Shown here: piece after piece, positions 1 through 7,989 of the stretch
Layout of the letters: every line of letters starts with the position of its first letter
Position numbering within the stretch: the first letter of the stretch is position 1
Assembly (NCBI GenBank): GCA_004151065.3
Contig: NWUY0300015164.1
Span: 16,578-26,869 of the forward strand
Source of the DNA: Larix sibirica
Taxonomy: Eukaryota; Streptophyta; Pinopsida; Pinales; Pinaceae
Length of the DNA stretch: 10,292 bases
Reading direction: 5' to 3'
Made by a program: the position numbers and the translations under genes
Notes under the pieces: generated by a model
Seen by the model: the letters and a program-made list of their open reading frames with translations, nothing else
The model's database searches: none
What the model was told of the DNA's origin: nothing

Positions 1-53
1 GTCAATTAACATTGCTTCCAAAAATTTAAACAATCAACTGAACTAATTGTATC

Positions 54-535
54 TTCCACATTTTCCAATTTATAATTTCTTTGTTATAAATTAAGAAATG
101 TGGATTGCAGATCTCCATAAATTTAATTGTTAAATGTTAAGGTTTCCACATTCTCGAATTCCACATTGTAGATTGCAGGTTGCAGGACCTTCAGTAATAA
201 GGATGAGTATTAACCATTTCTACATTCCCGACTTTCGCATCGCGGATTGCAGGTTGCGGGACTTCAACCTCCGATTATTTACTTTTTTGCGATTCCGCAT
301 TCTGACTTTCCGATTGCGGATTCGATGGACTGTGGAATTCGGGTTGCGTAACATCAACTTTTCATTATTTAATTTTAGCGATTCCACATTCCGACTTTCC
401 GATTGTGGATTCGGTGGACTGCAAAATGTGGGTTGCAGAACTTCAACCTTTCATTGTTTAATTTTAGTGATTCTACATTCCTACTTTCCGATTGTGGATT
501 TAGTGATCTACGAAATGCAGGTTGAGGTGGATTAG
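54..535. repeat. Minisatellite, about 5.5 units of 74-90 bp, each with an inverted-repeat core
   Basis: Units start at the recurring TTCYRCA motif at 54, 144, 218, 293, 382 and 471, giving spacings of 90, 74, 75, 89 and 89 bp; the last unit is partial. The 293 and 382 units are nearly identical over 89 bp; the 144 and 218 units lack about 15 bp. A unit reads as a TTCCACATTC-like start, GACTTTCCGATTGTGGATTC, then GGTTGCAGAACTTCAACC and an AT-rich spacer ending in TTTTAG. The 5' motif and the later TGYGGA motif form a short inverted repeat in most units. The open frame at 134-535 on the + strand comes from repeat periodicity and shows no recognisable protein. Confidence 0.9.
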
Positions 536-539
536 ACAG

Positions 540-693
540 AATACGGAAAACGTTTAACAAGTTAAACCAGATCTTAGAAATTTGTTTGAACTTGTAAATA
601 ATTACATATTGTTATTCAAGATCTAGGGTTTGAAGGTGTAAATTTACCTTTTTGATCTGTTATAATTTATTATAACTATATCTATATGACATA
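540..693. other. Non-coding AT-rich spacer with a small inverted repeat
   Basis: No coding signal is visible here. Positions 659-676 form a perfect 7-bp inverted repeat (GTTATAA, loop TTTA, TTATAAC), and GTAAATTTAC at 638-647 is a 10-bp palindrome. Both are unremarkable in such AT-rich sequence. Confidence 0.5.
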
Positions 694-1003
694 AATATAT
701 CAAACGCCTATTCTAGCTTTGATACCATTATTTGATGCATAACTATAAACTTCTGAATAAAAAACCGAATGAAGGATCTTACAGTAAAAAGGTAATGTAC
801 AGTAATTTCATAATAGAAATATATCAAATGCATATTCTGTAATCCCATTTAAAATAAACCCTATACATAAATTTGCTTATAACAGTAAGGGAATAAACAA
901 TCATTGATACATTATTTGATGCATAACTATAAACTTATGAATAAAAAACTGAATGAAGGATGTTACAGTAAAACGGTAATATACAATAATTTCATAATAG
1001 AAA
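694..1003. repeat. Diverged tandem duplication, units of about 125 and 185 bp
   Basis: The block at 721-819 recurs at 906-1003 with only a few differences; shared pieces include TTTGATGCATAACTATAAAC, AATGAAGGAT and ATTTCATAATAGAAA. The sequence before the first block (AATATATCAAACGCCTATTCT, from 694) recurs from 819 as AATATATCAAATGCATATTCT. The second unit is therefore 819-1003 and carries about 60 bp of extra sequence (roughly 846-905) that the first lacks. No coding potential is visible. If this is the intergenic region of the pararetrovirus-like remnant, the duplication includes its primer-binding-site-like motif. Confidence 0.85.
715..727 (-). promoter_or_regulatory. Primer-binding-site-like motif (tRNA-iMet type)
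   Basis: On the minus strand the bases read TGGTATCAAAGCT. Plant LTR retrotransposons and Caulimoviridae commonly use TGGTATCAGAGC, complementary to the 3' end of initiator tRNA-Met; one base differs here. The motif lies downstream, on the same strand, of the pararetrovirus-like polyprotein end, where a caulimovirid primer site would be expected. The duplicate at about 906-915 reads more poorly. A chance match or a site from an unrelated LTR element is possible. Confidence 0.4.
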
Positions 1004-1313
1004 GAATAATAGGATAAAACCTGAACCAACTGATGAAAATCAAAACTAAAGGTCGTCGTTCCTCCCAACCAATCTTCCAGAACAACCAAATTACTTGTTT
1101 AGAAACCCCCGAGCCTGTTTGCTAAACTAGAAGGACAAAGACTGGTCACAATGCTCACTTGCACTGATTTCAATGCATTCCTTGCATAGAATAACTCAAG
1201 TTCCCTTCCATCATAAGCCTCCTACTTATTCGATGGGATAATACTTATAGTATTTTCCTAGGACTTATGTCATTTATGAGCCACCTGCTCGTAACTGCTC
1301 CAACAAGAGTCTC
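1004..1313. other. Non-coding, no recognisable feature
   Basis: No protein, RNA gene or repeat is recognised. A short minus-strand open frame (901-1089) overlaps the duplicated block and looks like chance. Confidence 0.5.
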
Positions 1314-1747
1314 TGTAATGCCCGCCTCGGTACTTTAACTAATTAAACTAATTAGGACACTATTTTTGAAGTGAACCGGCTGAATAAAACAAGAACCATG
1401 GAATTTACTTTGAATAATATTTTACAAAAATGATTGAATGACATACGCTAGAATGAAGAATTACGAAATAGAAATAATTCAAGGAAACATATGTTTGAAT
1501 GACTGAGAAAATAGGAAACGAAAGTGATTAGATGATATATGCTAAATTGAGAATTATGAAATAGAGATGATTGAATGAAATAGATGCTCGACTAACTGAC
1601 ATATTATGACAATGAATGATGAAACGATTTGATAGTGCATCACTATTTAATGTGTGCCTAAGTGTGTGTGTTTGCAGTGGCAGGTAAGAAGATTTATCGA
1701 CTGACCCACAATGGAATTTTAGGGGTCGTAAGAACGGAAATAACACN
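1314..1747. mobile_element. Possible solo LTR (tentative)
   Basis: The segment opens with TGTAATGCCCGCCTCGG, which resembles the TGTAAYGCCC starts of many plant Ty3-type LTRs. It ends near GGGGTCGTAAGAACGG and AACAC followed by an undetermined base. The start and GC-richer end fit an LTR of about 430 bp inserted in the non-coding stretch, but no clear target-site duplication is visible and the right edge is blurred by the N at 1747. Inside it, a repeat of about 50 bp occurs twice, at 1431-1480 and 1525-1576. Confidence 0.25.
1431..1576. repeat. Two diverged copies of a ~50 bp sequence, 94 bp apart
   Basis: The block starting TGATTGAATGACATACGCTA at 1431 recurs at 1525 as TGATTAGATGATATATGCTA. 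Both continue into GAATTAYGAAATAGARATRATT. Many differences are transitions, suggesting an old duplication. No function is apparent. Confidence 0.65.
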
Positions 1748-2072
1748 TCTGTCTTAGCATATTAAATCTTAACAAATTCATAATGAACATTTAGGTTAAA
1801 TTCATCATCATCTATGAAGATCCCAAGCACTTTTTCATGAGATTTTTGGACATAACTTTTGTATTTGAATTTATAAGGAGGATTAATAATTGTAGTTTGC
1901 ATGCTTCACATTTAAGTTAAATTTAAACCAAATATTATGATGATATGCAACCATCATAATTACAAATAAATGTTTGATAAAGTTAGGGACCTTTGTTTTA
2001 TCCAATTTCCTCTAAAGAAGAACTTTTCTAAGAAGATATATGTCCATCCCATCATGCATTATATAACATAGA
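1748..2072. other. Non-coding; likely 3' / intergenic part of the pararetrovirus-like remnant
   Basis: No coding signal is visible on either strand. On the minus strand this follows the last stop codon of the polyprotein remnant, so it probably derives from its 3' untranslated or intergenic region. TATATAA occurs on the minus strand at 2059-2065, but in AT-rich sequence this is weak promoter evidence. Confidence 0.4.
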
Positions 2073-2996
2073 TTATGGTTTCACACAAGTAATTATTTCT
2101 TCATGTTCTCGAATAAAATGCATAACCAATGTGCATGTATCCCAAGACATTATTCTAGAGCCTAGATCATAGAAGAAAACATTGTAAAAAAAATCAATGT
2201 ATACTCCATAAACTCTTTCAAATTTTGTGAGTGCTTGATCATTTTTGAAGAATATTTTTCTATCCCATCTTTCCAAAATTTTGTTCATAAGAAAATATAT
2301 GATTGCATAAATAAGTGAATCGTTCAGTGTTTCTTTTGCTTCATCTCTTCATACACATATCATATTTGTGATTCTATTTTATTAAAGGGGTTCATCTTTA
2401 AGCTTCTTCACTGGATATTTCATGATTAGTGGTTAAGTACTCACTCCAGGTGGCATCCTGTGCTTGGATCTATATTTAGCTTCTTGATCTCTCTCTTCCC
2501 TAGAATTTGATTGTCCTGTTGAATAAGACGAAAACATTCATAGGATTGGGGCTTTGTTTTCCTTGGTCAACAAGTCAAGTAAACAATTTAAGTAACTAGG
2601 TTTATATTCAATGTCAAGATCAAAACTTTCTAACCACATAGCCCATTTTTTAATCTTAGTGTGGCCATCAGTAATCAATTATTCTCCCTTAAGCATCCTT
2701 GGTAAAAATTCTAAGTTAGTTCTAGGGAGAAACCAATTGTTCTTAAGATATAGCCTAAAATGTTGGATGGTATTATTTACAAAAGGATTTCTTTGTGGAT
2801 AGGAAGGGTAATTTAATTATACATCACAAAATGATCAAGATGCAAAAGAACATATTTCTTCTTTGTTTTCTATCTTCTCAAGAAGGACTCCTCCCCATGC
2901 AACATTTGAAGCATCAATTTCGATGATGTAACTTCCTCGTTCAATTAGCATTGACATAGAAGGAATCTCTTTGAACTTTTGCTTGACTTCATGTGG
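2073..2996 (-). pseudogene. Caulimovirid-like polyprotein remnant: RNase H and C-terminal tail
   Basis: One minus-strand frame can be followed from about 2996 to the stop at 2073, interrupted by stop codons but apparently without frameshifts. It begins with an RNase H domain: IDAS (2907-2918) holds the first catalytic Asp and WGGVLL (2880-2897) follows. Further on are EEICSFAS, LNYPS, NTIQHFRLYL, WLESFDLDIEY and, at the end, LLDLLTKE with the last Asp. This order and wording suit Caulimoviridae RNase H better than Ty3 RNase H. The Glu position is degraded and the RTD motif reads RTN, so it is catalytically dead as well as stop-interrupted. After RNase H comes a tail of about 160 residues including the open stretch 2073-2288, which I cannot assign; it probably is the polyprotein C-terminus. 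A Ty3-type LTR element is the alternative. Confidence 0.72.
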
Positions 2997-2999
2997 AGT

Positions 3000-3446
3000 A
3001 ATCTACACTAATTGAGATTAATCAAGAGATAGAAAATATTGCTCCATATGACAAATGCATTAGGGGATTCTGAAGTGCAATCATTGATCATTTTTTGTTT
3101 GATAGGAGTAATCGTTTGCTCAGAATGCAATGTTGCATAGCATATGCTTCTTTACATTCTGTTTAACTTAGAAATTGTCATCTTGTTTTCTTCTTTAACT
3201 TTTCTTTTCATTTCTACTTCTCTACTTTTACATCTTCCTTCTAGAAGTAAAGGGACTATAAGTTTATCTACATTAATTTGGAAACAAAATTTATTATCTT
3301 TGGAATTGATAATCATTAGACTGGCAAAGTCCATAGATGGATATCCATCAATACAATAACATTTATTCCATCCAGGCAATAAAATTTTAAGGTGAATGAA
3401 CTATTTACTACTTGGAGAGGAAAATCATTAGTTTCTCCAGAAATTG
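3000..3446 (-). pseudogene. Probable upstream part of the same polyprotein: protease end and protease-RT linker
   Basis: On the minus strand, fragments in shifting frames can be read. One frame (about 3446-3320) gives NSSFTLKFYCLDGINVIVL, and another (3379-3152) gives FCFQINVDKLIVPLLLEGR followed by a Lys/Glu-rich stretch. Then CTSESPN appears near 3080-3100. In Caulimoviridae the aspartic protease ends with an IIGN-like strand. A basic linker and a C-S-x-N-P-like motif then precede the reverse transcriptase, so this order fits loosely. No D-T-G or D-S-G protease active site is visible. The reverse transcriptase itself, about 600 bp in relatives, is absent between here and the RNase H domain, which implies an internal deletion near 2996-3010. 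The assignment rests mainly on position. Confidence 0.35.
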
Positions 3447-3589
3447 GTTAAACTACTAAAAACTATTGGGAAATCAAGACAAAGACAAACTATAATAGGA
3501 TTCCTATACTATGACATATGAAACATAGACAAAAAAAGCATCATTTCTCGAATAGGTTATACCCGGCTAGGAGAGCATGAGCAGTAGCC

Positions 3590-4240
3590 ATCTAGTCAAG
3601 ATAATCATTAAGATGTGTGGTGCATGCATACCGCCATCCGTCCACTCGCTTGGCCATGTTATCATTTTGTAGAGTTAATATGGGCTTCCCTCCCACTTAC
3701 ATCTAGGTTATCCATGTCTTTTGGAGCAAGATCCAAATATGTGGGTTTTAAAGAACCATCCTCTAGGATGTCAAATGATTGGATCCATTGCCCAGATTTG
3801 GTTCTAACTCCCCTCATTAGCAAGAAATTCGTATAGAGAGTTAGCTTGTTGGTGAACATGACTAATGATAATGGATTCAATGGTGGGGATTATATCTGCA
3901 AGGAGAGATATTCTTGTTTCAAGACAGGAACTCCTAGATATTTGATGTGTTTAATCTGCTTGATGAAGATGTTGAGTGAGAATTAGACTCAATTAGTTAG
4001 GAGTCCCTTTTAATGATTAGCTTTGTGCAATATGATTCTTTAATTATCTGCAATCCTTGAATTAAGCCTTTCGATTCTGTGGCATTGTTGCTCTCTTTCC
4101 CAAGGTATTCCATGTAGATATGAAGAATGGAATCTGCATCATTCTTGAAGACACACCCCAGTCCTATCAAGCCTAGATTCGTCGATTCCACCGCGTCAAA
4201 GTTGAGCTTAACAAACCTAGGTGGAGGATGGATCTAGATT
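3590..4240 (-). pseudogene. LINE RNase H (RVT_3 type) and C-terminal segment
   Basis: The frame begins around 4236 with PPPRFVKLNFD, the typical entry to plant LINE RNase H, and runs on through the open stretch to 3997. The catalytic acids are visible: Asp in LNFD (codon at 4195-4197), Glu in ATESKGL and Asp in LIIKRDS. The middle contains CVFKNDADSILHIYMEYLG, typical of the family. A stop follows RDS. The C-terminal part then reads in 3662-3880 with MFTNKLTLYTN and RGVRTKSGQW, equivalent to the family's N-K-x-A-D-x-L-A-N-x-G-V ending. More recognisable codons (THLNDYLD and MATAHALLAGYNL) continue to about 3560, possibly C-terminus or 3' UTR. In its present state it is not translatable as one product. 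Confidence 0.9.
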
Positions 4241-4379
4241 GTCCAAGTTGAGGAGTTGGTCAGACGTCGTATAATGGATATACTTGGTAAAATCATAATT
4301 AGTTTATAGGCTTGATATATCAAATGCTCATGATTTTCCATCTTGAAATCACCATTCAACCATTATTGAAGCTACATAG

Positions 4380-5150
4380 TTTCATGTATACAGATTTTGA
4401 TAATTTCCCAAACATCTTTGGTTCTCTTACTATTGTCTCAAAATATTTGAGAGTTTTTTTCCCTCCAAAGATCCCATATTAGGAATCGTAGATATAGTTT
4501 CCAAATCCTATTTAGTATGGCATTGTTCTAAGGATTTTCCTCCCAGTGTGCTACAGTCCGCTCTGCATGGGGCTTAACTTTGTTGGTTATATAGAAGGTC
4601 ATGGAACCCTTATCCCATAGTTCTGTGGAAAATGGGAAAGATTCAAAGAGATGTCTTCTTTCTTCCTTTTATTTTTCACAAAGGGGTCATCATGATGGAC
4701 CAATGAATCCCCACTTCTATAGGTTCTCCCATGTTAGAGTATTGCTTTTGGACCATAAGAGAGATAAAAGTATCCATCTTTGGAAATAGCTCCGCTAACC
4801 AGATCTTTCTCCAAACAGGATCTCTATCTAAATTTTCCTTCTTTGTGACAAGATGGTAAGATTCTTTGATGGTGAAGTTTTCTTGAGTTTGGTATTCCCA
4901 GGGAAGGGGATCTAGACCACTCTAAATTTTTATTTTTTCATTCCTATTGTTCTTCCCATACATTAGAAGTATCCTACTCCATATGTTCTTGTGGCCATTC
5001 ATTGCCACTATCTATCCAGAAATGATGAACCTTGGTGATTCTCAAATATACCTGATGGTGTTAAGTGAGAGGCATGGGGGGGGATTGGAAAAGTATCAGT
5101 AGTTGTTTCCATGAGTCCTCCAAGAAGGATGTCGTCTGACCTTCCCTAAT
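4380..5150 (-). pseudogene. LINE connection and zf-RVT-like region, degenerate
   Basis: Between reverse transcriptase and RNase H, plant LINEs carry a segment with a zinc-binding zf-RVT motif. The minus strand shows FTIKESYHLV and then VWRKIWLAELFPKMDTFIS near 4750-4850, which match the start of that region (F-x-I-K-x-A-Y, W-K-x-I-W, P-K-x-x-x-F-x-W). Further down, about 4440-4560, come ILNRIWKLYLRFLIWDLWRE and KNSQIF, the usual end. The Cys residues expected after the PS-x-C-x-x-C position are not recognisable, so the zinc site has decayed. A run of eight G lies at 5076-5083. Confidence 0.8.
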
Positions 5151-6535
5151 CTCCTAAAAAACTTTGTTAATGGATGATGGCTCTATTATGATATGTAATT
5201 CTTCATATCAAGGATCCCTCCAAGTCCTCAAAGAATTATACTAGATCATTTTTTTCATAATTAGTCACATAGTTCTAGTCCCATGGCCTAGGTCATTGCT
5301 ATTGAGTATAGTTAATGCAACAACACCAAGGTCTTACTCCGAGCATATTATTAATAAATTTGAGATCACTTAGGATTAACTCTCCTTTGATCTTAAGAGT
5401 GTAGAGAGTATCCCATTTACAAACACCCATTTTCATTAAGTATCTAAAATTCTAGAAAGGAAAGAGCAGTAGAGAGTTTGAATGGATTTGAGGATAGATT
5501 TAGGAGCCTCCAAAATAGAGAAAATATATAGCGCCATTGATTGAAGAGTGATCTTGACAAGGACAAGGTAGATGGAAAGATTGAAGGGTTGAAGGGTTTA
5601 GCAGGAAAGTGTTTTGAAGAGTTTGACCAGTATATCTTCCCATGAAGAGCGTTTGACGACCTAATCATCCAAAGGGGATCCAAGGTATTTAGATGGAAGG
5701 GAGCAACCTGAGTAACCTAGGATTCAAATGATATCTATTTGGGTAATGGTTGAAGTGTTAAAGAAGAAAATTTACAGTTTTTCTTCATTTATAGAAGTAC
5801 ATGATGCTTCCATAAAGGTTTCTAAGGAGATTTTTAAGGCTTAGGCTTCTCCCATTTAGGAGTAAACCATGACCATAATGTCATCGACAAACTGTTGATG
5901 AGTCAACACGGGATCTTGGGGGTGGAAGGATAGGCCTTTGATATTTCAAGAGATGTCCATTACTTGTATGAAGTGGTTGAGACATTTAGTTATTACTCTA
6001 AATAAGAAGGGAGAGAGGGGGTCTCCTTTTTGAATTCCTCTTGAGGGTTAAAATTAGAAGAAGGGGAGTCATTCACAAAATTTGAGAATAAATATGAGAA
6101 TGTCAGGGAGAGAATCTATTTAGTCCAGTTTGCACTAAAACCAAAATCTAGGAGCATTCATCGGATATATGCCCAGGACCTCAACTTATCAAAGGATTTG
6201 GACATATCCAATTTTATTAGAATCCCTCGTTTCTTGGTGACTTTTGGAGAGTGGATAACTTTGTGACATATGATTATGCCATCTAAGATTTGGCGTACTT
6301 CGACATACTCAGATTGTTCATGGAAAATTAGGTGGAGAAACACGGGTTTTAGGTTGGATAGGAATTTTGTAATTGTTTTATAGAGAACGTTGTAGAGGTA
6401 AGTGGGATGAAATTTAATAGGTATATTAGTGCCATCCTCCTTTGGAATATGATCAAGGGATGTGGAGTGAGAGTTGGAAGAATGTTGTTTGTGGATTATG
6501 ATTATCTTCCTAAGTCAAATGATTGTCTCAGTCAT
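5150..6535 (-). pseudogene. LINE reverse transcriptase domain, degenerate
   Basis: The reverse transcriptase copied element RNA at the nicked target. Conserved pieces are visible in several frames. Near 6450 is an IPKEDGTNIP-like start of finger motif 1. The open stretch 6158-6343 contains EYVEVRQILDGIIICHKVIH and then ILIKLDMSKSFDKL, the motif A Asp region. FVDD at 5880-5891 is the catalytic YADD-type motif, preceded by LTHQQ, and SKYLGSP lies near 5660-5680. The thumb continues with a WED-LVKL-type segment to about 5450. Both Asp residues of FVDD and the motif A Asp are preserved, but stops and frameshifts make the whole domain non-functional. The open frame 5444-5683 overlaps the true thumb frame and is not itself the coding frame. 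Confidence 0.92.
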
Positions 6536-6564
6536 GTTTGGATACTAGAATAAATGACTGAGAT

Positions 6565-6623
6565 AGAGGGGGGTTGGGGGGTGGACCACCACCCCATCTT
6601 GAAGGTCCGCAAGGGTTCAAGGG
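6565..6623. other. G-rich junction with a strong hairpin between LINE and Helitron remnants
   Basis: On the + strand this stretch starts with G6, TT and G6 and contains a perfect 7-bp stem with a 4-base loop at 6578-6595 (GGGGTGG, ACCA, CCACCCC). It is far more GC-rich than its surroundings. LINE similarity ends below it and Helitron similarity ends at 6624 above it, so it belongs clearly to neither. It may be filler or a small third insertion. Open frames on both strands cross it, but only the Helitron-side part is meaningful. Confidence 0.6.
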
Positions 6624-7240
6624 CGGGTGTTTTCTAATCGACGAGTTAATATTATCTTCTAGAAAATTGTCCAAGGTTTTTTGTGGATTCTTTTTTTCAA
6701 TTTGTTGCAATTCATTATATAAAGGGATCCAAATAAGTCCAGGACTAGTAAATGTCATGAAGAATGTGGGAGGACCAAGTTGTCAAATAATTGTAAGCAT
6801 ATCTTTCTTCATATTTTGAAAGTAGTCGGGCAATGTCATTATTTCGTTTAATGAACAATATCCAATCAAGGAGATCTCGATATTTTTTTGAGATTGCTTT
6901 TTTATTTAACATCTTTTTCCAATATTTTTTTTCCTTTTAGCTCTCCTATACAAATGGATATGCAAGAAGTGTTAGATTCTTGTTTTACAATGACTCAAAC
7001 TTCTTTAAAGAAAAGGTTTGTTTTGTGAGCATCAAAGTCTGCAGTATTATGCTAAATCTCTCATTTTGCTATTTGATAATAAAGAAATCAATTCAAAATG
7101 TCTTTGGGTCATTTTGTTTCATAGAAAAGTGTCAAGAAATTTAGTTCTTCGGAGTACTTGTCTTGGAAAATGCCTAGTGATTAAAAATTCTATGAAGGCA
7201 CAAATTCTATGATGATATTGTCCAAATAATCTACTAAGTG
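6624..7240 (-). pseudogene. Helitron_like_N region, start only; truncated at 6624
   Basis: This region leads into the rolling-circle replication initiator of Helitrons. Visible on the minus strand are IFQDKYSEELNFLTLFYETK (about 7112-7175), matching the family's D-x-Y-x-E-E-L-x-F-P-T-L. Then come NLFFKEV, a GELKGKK-type segment near 6940, and LPDYFQNMKKDMLTII followed by a stop and QLGPPTFFMTFTS (about 6740-6830), the family's R-Q-L-G-x-P-T-x-F-x-T-F signature. The stop TGA at 6783-6785 lies where Arg is expected and could come from one C-to-T change in CGA. The match continues through LYNELQQIEKK and DNFLEDNINSSIRKHP and then ends at 6624, just before the residues that lead to the HUH motif. 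The catalytic His and Tyr residues are therefore absent. Confidence 0.88.
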
Positions 7241-7359
7241 AGTCTCTCCATATCCATGTATCAATTTTTTATATGCCAGTTCCAATTCTATTTCATTTTC
7301 AATCTCGTTTGCTATGCTCAATATGCTATTTTATTCTTGTTCAATTGTTTTGTTAAATG

Positions 7360-7900
7360 TTTCATCCCAACTGTTATTGATATCAATGCATTAATTTTTT
7401 TAAAGTTTAGTTTTGCATAGATCATTAAGTGTAGTAGTCATGATAGCCTTTGGTCTAACATGTCCAAATAGGAAGGCATTTTTCTATTCTAATTTCCACT
7501 TTAGCATGACTACAATTGTCATAGAATCATTTAGGATTTTAGGAAATGCTCTTTTCACTTTATCCAAATTAGTTAGCACATTGATAATTGTTCCAGTGAG
7601 CCCAACTTGAGCTCTTCTATAGACAAGTTGTCTTATCTGTNGGTGCAAAGGCTATTCTTGGTGACACTAGTCGTTCTTCCAAAGGAGTCAAAATAGATAC
7701 ACTTTACAATGTGTCTCTTGCAAGGAATTTGTGTAGGCACTGCAAATGCTAGGAGCCGACTATTGGCTATTGTTTTTTTGCAAAATTTGCAAATGTTTTC
7801 ACCTAGAACATCTGATTTTGCTTCTTCTTTAGTTGCAAAATATCTAAAAGCCAATATAGTATTGGTGTCAATTGCACCAATATCTTGTTTGAAATAAAAA
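7360..7900 (-). pseudogene. DUF6570-like block of the Helitron polyprotein
   Basis: DUF6570 is a conserved region found before Helitron_like_N in many Helitron helicase proteins. The minus strand shows ENICKFCKKTIANSRLLAF (CKFC at 7780-7791) and IPC, then after a frameshift PLEERLVSPRIAFAP (7642-7688), which matches the family's L-E-E-R-L-I-S-P-R signature. A further shift leads to QVGLTGTIINVLTNLDKV (about 7555-7610), SMTIVVMLKWKLE and FGHVRPKAIM (7439-7468), equivalent to G-x-x-x-N-V-P-x-x-x and F-G-x-V-R-P. LNDLCKTKL and WDETFNKTIEQE close the block near 7330-7380. At least two frameshifts and several stops break it. The undetermined base at 7641 lies just beyond the signature. Confidence 0.75.
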
Positions 7901-7989
7901 CGTTCATAGACAAAACATGCATGGATAGACAGAACATGCATGGATTGGTGTATCTTGTATAAGTTTTAAGTATTAAAAAAATAATTTTT

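Larger units (their letters stand above)
3545..6535 (-). mobile_element. LINE (non-LTR retrotransposon), plant L1 type with RNase H, 5'-truncated and dead
   Basis: Reading the minus strand from about 6535 down to about 3545 gives, in order, a reverse transcriptase, a thumb and connection region, a Cys-poor remnant of the zf-RVT region, an RNase H domain and a C-terminal segment. That is the C-terminal two thirds of ORF2 of plant L1-type elements with RNase H. The APE-type endonuclease, ORF1 and 5' UTR are missing, as expected of a 5'-truncated copy. Many in-frame stops and several frameshifts are present, so it is old. No convincing poly(A) tail or target-site duplication is visible, and the lower boundary is uncertain by some tens of bases. 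The copy directly abuts the pararetrovirus-like remnant below and the G-rich junction above. Confidence 0.93.

Noticed and set aside
134-535. 133-codon open frame on the + strand as a gene
   Set aside because: It lies wholly in the minisatellite; the protein is a translated repeat without recognisable features.
2059-2065. TATATAA on the minus strand as a pararetroviral promoter
   Set aside because: It lies only about ten bases after the stop codon in AT-rich DNA, and no supporting elements are visible.
2560-2996. Ty3-type RNase H
   Set aside because: Motifs such as EEICSFAS, LNYPS and WLESFDLDIEY fit Caulimoviridae better; kept as an alternative, not excluded.
3533-3539. A7 run as the LINE poly(A) tail
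   Set aside because: It is on the + strand; a tail for this minus-strand LINE would appear as T on the + strand.
5444-5683. 79-codon minus-strand open frame as the LINE coding frame
   Set aside because: The LINE thumb similarity lies in another frame of the same strand; this one is a shadow.
3545-6535. LINE inserted into an otherwise continuous Helitron
   Set aside because: Below the LINE lies pararetrovirus-like sequence, not the remaining Helitron C-terminus.
6551-6600. Hairpin plus CTAG as a Helitron 3' end on the minus strand
   Set aside because: The spacing from hairpin to CTAG is about 30 bases, too long, and the protein is cut in mid-domain, so a true element end here is unlikely.
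6574-6819. 81-codon + strand open frame starting MGGGPPP
   Set aside because: It is antisense to the Helitron_like_N signature and crosses the junction.
7633-7941. BED-type zinc finger of a hAT transposase (C-x2-C and H-x3-C on the minus strand)
   Set aside because: The frames below it give PLEERLVSPR, QVGLTGTIINV and FGHVRP, which is the DUF6570 order of Helitrons, and no DUF659 or hAT dimerisation sequence is present.
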